A stretch of 8,628 nucleotides of DNA. Origin: Clostridiales bacterium (GTDB lineage: Bacteria; Bacillota_A; Clostridia; Oscillospirales; Oscillospiraceae). The position numbers and the translations under genes are program-made. The notes beneath the pieces are model-generated. The model saw nothing but the letters and a program-made list of their open reading frames with translations. It ran no database searches and was not told the DNA's origin. Shown here in pieces: positions 5,977 to 8,628 of this stretch (its first letter is position 1; each line of letters starts with the position of its first letter). The stretch is taken from positions 1-8,628 of the forward strand of contig DXUR01000092.1 in the NCBI GenBank assembly GCA_019417795.1. Direction: 5' to 3'.

Positions 5977-6884
5977 ATCCGATCACCTCCTTGCTGTCTG
6001 TTCCGGCAGCGCCCGGTTTCGATCTCTGCAATATAGCGCAGGATGGGGTACACCTGCGGGGGAACAACTGCGTTTCCCAAAGTCTTTAACCGTTTTGCCA
6101 CATTCGCCGGCGGGTCGCTGATTAAGTACGGGATTTGCGCCGGTTCTTTGGCCCACATGGAATGTCCGTCCATCTCCGGGGGAATCCCATCAGCCATTCC
6201 ACCCAGTCGGGATTCAGTTTCACATCCCCCGGCGGGCTGCCCAGCAGTTTGTAAACCGCCCATGACAGCCGCGCCGTCCATACGGTTCCGCTGGGGTTGT
6301 ATTTTCGGAAGCTCCCGGTCGGGGTCATCCGTACATCGACAGTTTTCCCCACATCCCCCGTGTCGCTGGCAAGGGGCGTGGGAAGCAGCATGGCCGATGA
6401 TGAAAGTTCTTTTGCGCTCATGCCATGCGCCGACGGCGACAGCAGGAAGTACGAAAACCCTAACGGCGTAGCCTGCCTGCTCCAAGTCAAAAACCGTCTT
6501 GTCGAGCCCCAGATGGATGAAGCCAGCAACATTTTCTCCAAGCACCCAAGAGGGGTGCAGTTCCCGGATAACGCGGAGCATTTCGGGCCATAAATACCGT
6601 TCGTCCTCAAATCCCCGTTGTTTCCCGGCGCTGGAAAAGGGCTGGCAGGGGAATCCCCCGGAAATAAGTGTGGTGGTTTCTCGTCCTGTTTTTTCAAAAA
6701 ATGCCTCCTTTGTCACTGTGGTAATGTCCCGGAATTTTGGTACCTGCGGCCAGTGCTTTTTCAAAACTTCCATCGGGAAATCCGCCCATTCGCACTGGCA
6801 TACGGTGGTAAACCCTGCGGCTTCCGCCGCAAGGTCGATCCCGCCGATCCCGGAAAACAGGCTGAAATGTGTTAAGGCGCTCAT
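5964..6884 (-). CDS. DNA cytosine-5 methyltransferase (C5, Dcm-like)
   Basis: This encodes 306 residues. It transfers a methyl group from S-adenosylmethionine to carbon 5 of cytosine in a sequence-specific site. Motifs in order are: motif I FSLFSGIGGIDLA (7-19, cofactor binding); motif IV GGFPCQPFS (76-84, catalytic Cys80); motif VI GENVAG (116-121, Glu117); motif VIII RKRTFIIG (157-164); a short variable target-recognition region (about 165-255); and motif X TLGNAVVPPQVYPIL (268-282). The motif set is complete, so it is probably active. No restriction endonuclease gene lies beside it, so it is better read as a self-protection enzyme that premodifies the element's DNA. The start ATG overlaps the virB4 stop (ATGA, 6881-6884) with only a weak GAGGGGG site, suggesting coupled translation. 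The target sequence cannot be deduced. The stretch 6161-6388 is also unusual in the +1 frame. Confidence 0.92.
   Translation of the reverse strand: MSALTHFSLFSGIGGIDLAAEAAGFTTVCQCEWADFPMEVLKKHWPQVPKFRDITTVTKEAFFEKTGRETTTLISGGFPCQPFSSAGKQRGFEDERYLWPEMLRVIRELHPSWVLGENVAGFIHLGLDKTVFDLEQAGYAVRVFVLPAVAVGAWHERKRTFIIGHAASHAPCQRHGGCGENCRCTDDPDRELPKIQPQRNRMDGAAVMGGLQTAGQPAGGCETESRLGGMADGIPPEMDGHSMWAKEPAQIPYLISDPPANVAKRLKTLGNAVVPPQVYPILRYIAEIETGRCRNRQQGGDRIWNP
5983..5992 (-). promoter_or_regulatory. Near-perfect ribosome binding site for the NlpC/P60 gene
   Basis: AAGGAGGTGA is fully complementary to the 3' end of 16S rRNA. Its GGAGG core is 9-10 bases from the NlpC/P60 ATG. It lies within the last codons of the methyltransferase gene. 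This suggests the hydrolase is translated strongly even though its start overlaps the upstream gene, whose own start has only a weak site (GAGGGGG). Confidence 0.75.
6161..6388 (-). other. Dual-frame segment inside the methyltransferase gene
   Basis: Within the methyltransferase gene, the next forward frame on the same strand is open and reads like the C-terminal region of another branch of C5 methyltransferases. It begins MLLPTPLASD (near 6388), continues through a Ser/Thr-rich stretch, and reaches LNPDWVEWLMGFP (6217 downward) with RRWTDI after it. LPTP.A.D and LNP.WVEWLMGFP are signatures I know from phage-type methyltransferases. The gene's own frame reads SRLGGMADGIPPEMDG over the same bases, which is itself a familiar methyltransferase block. 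The +1 frame has no obvious start of its own and stops at 6122, so a separate protein is unlikely. Confidence 0.5.
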
Positions 6885-8628
6885 ACCGTCGCCCCCTCGC
6901 CTAACCGGGTCGTCATGATCTGGTAGAGCTGGGTGTTTTTCGGGATGGGGTTCTTAAAGGGCAGGATCACATTTTCGTAAATGAGAAGCCCCTCGCCGGG
7001 TTCGGAATTGTCCACATACCGTAATTGCTGGGGCGAAATGTTCAGCCGTTCCGCAAGGATTTTGCGGTCGCCGCTGGCTTGATTGAGCAGGCAGATGAAG
7101 TCGCTGTTTTCCAAAATGTTCTCAATTTCCGGGGAGGAAAGCAGGTCTTTCACATTCTGTGTCGCACCTGTGGGAATCCCGCCCCACTTACGAAAACGCT
7201 TCCAAATCTCACAGGAAAAGGCCGCCGTCTGTTCCTCACGCAAAAGCAGGTGGAACTCATCACAGAAATACCATGTCGCCTTGCCCTTGCTGCGGTTTTG
7301 GGTGACGCGCCCCCAAATCTGGTCTTGGACAATGAGCATACCGATTTTCTTTAGCTGCTTGCCCAGCTCCTTGATGTCAAAGGCCACAATGCGGTTTTGA
7401 ATGTCGATGTTGGTTCTGTGGTTGAACACATTTAAGCTGCCGGACACATACAGGTCAAGGGCCTGCGCCACCCGGTCGGCCTCCGGGATATGCTGGTCTA
7501 ACAGGGCTTTGTGCAGGTCTGCAAGGATGGGCATATTTTCCGGCTTGGGGTCTGCCAGATAAGGCCGGTAGATCACCTGTACCGCCCGGTCGATCACCGT
7601 CTTTTCAATGGCTTCCAGCCCGTTCTTGCCGCCCATGACAAGCTCACAGAACGACAGCACAAAGTCGGATTTTAAGGCCAGCGGGTTTTCGTCCTCGGAG
7701 TAATTCAGGTTGATGTCCAGCGGGTTCACATAGTTTTTGCTGGTAGGCGACAGCTTCACCACCTGCCCATGCAGCCGCTTCACAAGGGGGTAATACTCGG
7801 CCTCTGGATCACAGATATACACATCGTCCGGGGTGCAGAGGAACACGCTCAAAATTTCTGATTTACAGCTCATACTTTTGCCGCTTCCCGGTGTCCCCAG
7901 CTTTAGCCCGTTGGGACACCTCGCCCGTTTGCGGTCGAGCATAATCATGTTGCCGGTCTTGGCGTTGATCCCGTAATACATGGCGTCGCCGCCCTGAAAA
8001 AGCTCCTGCGTTACAAAAGGGACGAACACGGCCACGCTGGAAGTCGTCAGGGAGCGTTCAATCTGGATGTGGCTGGCCCCCAGCGGCAGGCTGCTCATAA
8101 GCCCCTGTTCCTGTTGGTAGTCCAGCCGCACAAGGGAACAGTTGTATTTCTGTGCAATACCGGCAGCCCAGAACACATCGTTTTCCAGCTTTTGCCGGGT
8201 GTCTGCGGTGTTCAGCACCAAAAAGGTAAGCTGGAACATCCGTTCATTCCGGCTCTGCAAGGTCTTTAGCAACTCCTTGGCGTCCTGCCCGTAGGTGGCA
8301 AGGTCGCTGGGAAGTATATCCATGTCGTAACCACTTCTTACCGCCCGTTTCTGTTCCTGAATCTTCATGGCGTCAAGGTCGGTGATCTTGCGCTTGACCG
8401 TCTTAATGGCGTCGCTCTGGTCGATGGCCTGCACATGGAGGTTCACCACAATGCCGTTTTCTGTGTTGAGGAAGTCGGCCAGCATTTCATCCGACAGCTC
8501 CGGGGAGAGGATTTGCAGGAAGCTCACCGCCCCGTATTTGCCGCCCAGCCCGAACATCCGGGCATTGCCGAAGCGGAACGAGGACGGGGCGATAAAGTCC
8601 TTGGTAGAAAGCCCCGACGGGGCAAGCC
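6881..8628 (-). CDS. virB4: VirB4/TraE-type conjugation ATPase (5' end off window)
   Basis: This is the C-terminal 581 residues. The frame stays open through the right edge, and the ATG at 8557 is internal, because the upstream codons (GLSTKDFIAPSSFRFGN...) are typical for the family. Full-length members are near 800 residues, so about 200 are missing. This is the hexameric ATPase that powers protein and DNA movement through the type IV secretion-like mating channel at the cytoplasmic membrane. In visible numbering, the Walker A motif GTPGSGKS is at 244-251 (bases 7874-7897) and the Walker B motif WYFCDEFH has Asp456 and Glu457. The downstream block GGIPTGATQNVKDLL is also characteristic of VirB4-like ATPases. 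The N-terminal visible part is the VirB4 channel-binding region. The gene ends by overlapping the methyltransferase start by 4 bases. It looks intact within the window. Confidence 0.93.
   Translation of the reverse strand, partial: LAPSGLSTKDFIAPSSFRFGNARMFGLGGKYGAVSFLQILSPELSDEMLADFLNTENGIVVNLHVQAIDQSDAIKTVKRKITDLDAMKIQEQKRAVRSGYDMDILPSDLATYGQDAKELLKTLQSRNERMFQLTFLVLNTADTRQKLENDVFWAAGIAQKYNCSLVRLDYQQEQGLMSSLPLGASHIQIERSLTTSSVAVFVPFVTQELFQGGDAMYYGINAKTGNMIMLDRKRARCPNGLKLGTPGSGKSMSCKSEILSVFLCTPDDVYICDPEAEYYPLVKRLHGQVVKLSPTSKNYVNPLDINLNYSEDENPLALKSDFVLSFCELVMGGKNGLEAIEKTVIDRAVQVIYRPYLADPKPENMPILADLHKALLDQHIPEADRVAQALDLYVSGSLNVFNHRTNIDIQNRIVAFDIKELGKQLKKIGMLIVQDQIWGRVTQNRSKGKATWYFCDEFHLLLREEQTAAFSCEIWKRFRKWGGIPTGATQNVKDLLSSPEIENILENSDFICLLNQASGDRKILAERLNISPQQLRYVDNSEPGEGLLIYENVILPFKNPIPKNTQLYQIMTTRLGEGATV

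Noticed and set aside
6122..6697. A separate 191-residue protein in the +1 frame of the methyltransferase gene
   Set aside because: Only its middle resembles a protein family. The first 100 residues are a shadow of the methyltransferase catalytic domain, the start would be a TTG in a T/A run without a binding site, and the catalytic motifs are in the other frame. I keep the dual-frame segment as a finding but not a gene.
6695..6712. T6/A6 runs in the methyltransferase gene as a slippage or phase-variation site
   Set aside because: The runs are only about six bases each and code normally for AFFEKT. A shift here would lose the catalytic motif IV, so programmed frameshifting is not supported.
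1..8628. CRISPR array, insertion sequence, tRNA, riboswitch or element end
   Set aside because: No regularly spaced direct repeats, transposase or integrase motifs, tRNA-like folds or attachment-site repeats were seen. The window looks internal to the element.

Overview
The window is part of the conjugation and maintenance module of an integrative conjugative element. It resembles the Tn1549/CTn4-type elements of Clostridia. Every gene I can support lies on the minus strand, so the transcript reads from right to left. High GC, strong AAGGAGG-type ribosome binding sites, very tight gene packing and the gene order suggest a GC-rich gut Firmicute host (Oscillospiraceae/Ruminococcaceae-like). That host assignment is an inference from composition and gene content. 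No rRNA, tRNA or housekeeping gene is present to confirm it.

In transcription order from the right edge the genes are: (1) a VirB4/TraE-type conjugation ATPase whose N-terminus is cut off by the window edge (6881-8628); (2) a DNA cytosine-5 methyltransferase (5964-6884), joined to it by an ATGA overlap; (3) a membrane-anchored NlpC/P60 peptidoglycan hydrolase (4021-5976); (4) a short coiled-coil DUF4315 protein (3748-3999); (5) a DUF4366 surface protein with signal peptide, Cys-rich segment, one membrane helix and acidic tail (3018-3758); (6) topoisomerase III, TopB (930-3014). From virB4 to topB adjacent genes overlap or are separated by at most 21 bases, which indicates one translationally coupled operon. 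A spacer of 133 bases with three consecutive hairpins (821-908) follows topB. Then comes (7), an ArdA-like antirestriction protein that appears to be fused to an ArdC-like domain and runs off the left edge (1-796).

The genes fit one job. VirB4 powers the mating channel. The NlpC/P60 protein opens the cell wall locally. The DUF4315 and DUF4366 proteins are probably envelope or channel accessories. TopB resolves DNA topology during transfer or replication of the element. The methyltransferase and the ArdA-like protein probably shield the incoming DNA from host restriction.

The most unusual signal is in the methyltransferase gene. A stretch of about 230 bases (6161-6388) reads as plausible methyltransferase-family sequence in two different frames on the same strand. 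This suggests either an ancient compensated frameshift or real dual coding. No complete new system is evident. The other points of interest are the structured spacer, the ArdA/ArdC-like fusion and the placement of a methyltransferase inside the secretion operon.
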